A stretch of 64,000 bases of DNA from Trichomonas vaginalis G3 (taxonomy: Eukaryota; Parabasalia; Trichomonadida; Trichomonadidae): positions 10,983,501-11,047,500 of the forward strand of contig NC_067204.1 in NCBI RefSeq assembly GCF_026262505.1, given 5' to 3'. This document shows positions 63,539 through 64,000 of this stretch, one piece after another. The notes beneath the pieces were generated by a model. That model saw nothing but the letters and a program-made list of their open reading frames with translations. It did not search any database and was not told the origin of the DNA. Each line of letters starts with the position of its first letter. Position 1 is the stretch's first letter. The position numbers and the translations under genes were made by a program.

Positions 63539-63611
63539 TTATATATAATAATAAAAATGTTTTTCCCTGAAAAGTGACAGAAAAGTGACAAAACATGAAA
63601 ACATATATAAG

Positions 63612-63799
63612 GCCATTTTTCCGCAGTTGATCGGACAAAAACTCCGCATTTCGACGCAGAGATCGACACCAAAAATCGGGCAAAAATTATAAAAGGAGGT
63701 CTATCGTCGCAGATAACAAATCTTAGTTTTAATAATCTGAAGATTTTGACGAATACAAATTTCCGAACAAATAATTCATAACACCGGAAATTAATATCG

Positions 63800-63802
<3 letters not shown>
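63612..63802. other. Unassigned segment between Polinton B and the C left tip
   Basis: About 190 bases that match neither A's right terminal region nor anything else in the window. The first half is relatively GC-rich (CCGCAGTTGATCGG..CCGCATTTCGACGC) and the end AT-rich. No open frame supports a protein. It could be host DNA or the tip of a different element. Confidence 0.4.

Positions 63803-63835
<33 letters not shown>
63803..63835. repeat. Poly(A) tract at the left tip of Polinton C
   Basis: About 34 A residues immediately before AGGTAGTGGGG, as at the left tip of B. Confidence 0.85.
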
Positions 63836-63838
<3 letters not shown>

Positions 63839-64000
63839 TAGTGGGGCTTCCAGGCACTGTCGTGCCTTCTAGCCCTGATGTTGATGTTTAGTATAAATGA
63901 AGTTTTTTATTCGGAGGACTCTTCTTCTTCCTCCATTGCTTCTGGGAAGAAGCCTTCTTCTGGGTCGAAAACATTATATAATGTGTCGCTTTTCACAATT
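63836..64000 (+). mobile_element. Polinton/Maverick copy C (left tip only)
   Basis: The AGGTAGTGGGGCTTCCAGG tip with hairpin (GGCAC TGTC GTGCC inner stem), then TAGTATAAATGAAGTTTTTTATTCGGAGGACTC, parallel to the left end of B. On the minus strand it encodes the end of an acidic protein related to B's leftmost gene (..VFDPEEGFFPEAMEEEESSE). The last 18 bases (GTGTCGCTTTTCACAATT) are the reverse complement of a piece of A's right terminal region (about 20694-20711). Confidence 0.8.

Larger units (their letters stand above)
39469..63611 (+). mobile_element. Polinton/Maverick copy B (nearly full length)
   Basis: About 24 kb, bounded on the left by the AGGTAGTGGGGCTTCC tip with its hairpin. Similarity to copy A's right terminal region stops near 63611, so the right terminal repeat is not seen. 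The gene set comprises integrase, polymerase B, packaging ATPase, two capsid proteins, fibre, adenine methyltransferase, HNH genes and many small genes. It is broken, with roughly ten breaks, but less decayed than A. Close similarity to A implies recent common ancestry. Confidence 0.93.

Noticed and set aside
1-64000. Ulp1/adenain-type cysteine protease expected in Polintons
   Set aside because: I looked in all larger element frames and saw no His..Asp..Cys protease pattern. It may be absent, too diverged, or in the part of A outside the window.

Overview
The window looks like a trichomonad protist chromosome, most likely Trichomonas vaginalis or a close relative. It is AT-rich, and the host genes are long and intronless with very short intergenic gaps. 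Several genes carry the trichomonad initiator (Inr, TCA+1-Y-W...) just upstream of the ATG, for example TCACTTTT at 21507 and 37281. The window is also dominated by Maverick/Polinton elements, which are known to make up a large part of the T. vaginalis genome. The species is an inference; no rRNA or marker gene is present.

Layout. (1) 1-20870 is the right-hand part of a Polinton (copy A); its left end lies outside the window. (2) 20871-39444 is host DNA: a LisH/WD40 TBL1-like protein, a La-domain/RRM protein, a decayed surface-protein gene, a Prp43/DHX15-type DEAH helicase, a tetraspanin-like gene head-to-head with it, a PQ-loop transporter, an inverted partial duplicate of the helicase/tetraspanin pair, a 695-residue coiled-coil protein, an 892-residue multi-pass membrane protein, an unknown 271-residue protein and a Rab-like N-terminal fragment beside a cluster of palindromic repeats. 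(3) 39469 to about 63611 is a second, nearly full-length Polinton (copy B). (4) From 63836 to the end is the left tip of a third Polinton (copy C). Copies A and B lie in the same orientation and are very similar over most of their shared length, so they are young insertions. Both are decayed: A has roughly twenty breaks and B roughly ten. They are treated here as fossils.

The Polinton gene set includes a retroviral-type integrase (DD35-type acidic triad), a protein-primed-type DNA polymerase B (B only; A keeps a stub), an FtsK/HerA-type packaging ATPase, double-jelly-roll major and jelly-roll minor capsid proteins, and a D12-class adenine DNA methyltransferase. It also has a phage-type tail-fibre/collar protein, small amphipathic virion-like proteins, KilA-N/T5orf172 proteins, HNH endonuclease-like genes, an SF3 helicase (A only) and many small unknown genes. 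I did not find a recognisable Ulp1/adenain-type cysteine protease.

Points of most interest. A and B differ by whole-module swaps rather than even drift: helicase versus HNH at one slot, different KilA-N cassettes, and different cores in the fibre gene and its divergent neighbour. A carries 13 copies of a palindrome centred on AGATCT, next to a Dam-like methyltransferase in the same element, while all four B copies have ATATCT/AGATAT centres. Both copies have a 21-bp-period minisatellite at the same promoter position, but with unrelated repeat sequences. The element tips form a nested hairpin with compensatory changes between copies. Structural genes share a TTTTTA-N10-13-ATG leader, whereas several left/middle accessory genes use the host-type Inr. 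A divergent promoter at the left end of B has six AACGGT Myb-type sites.
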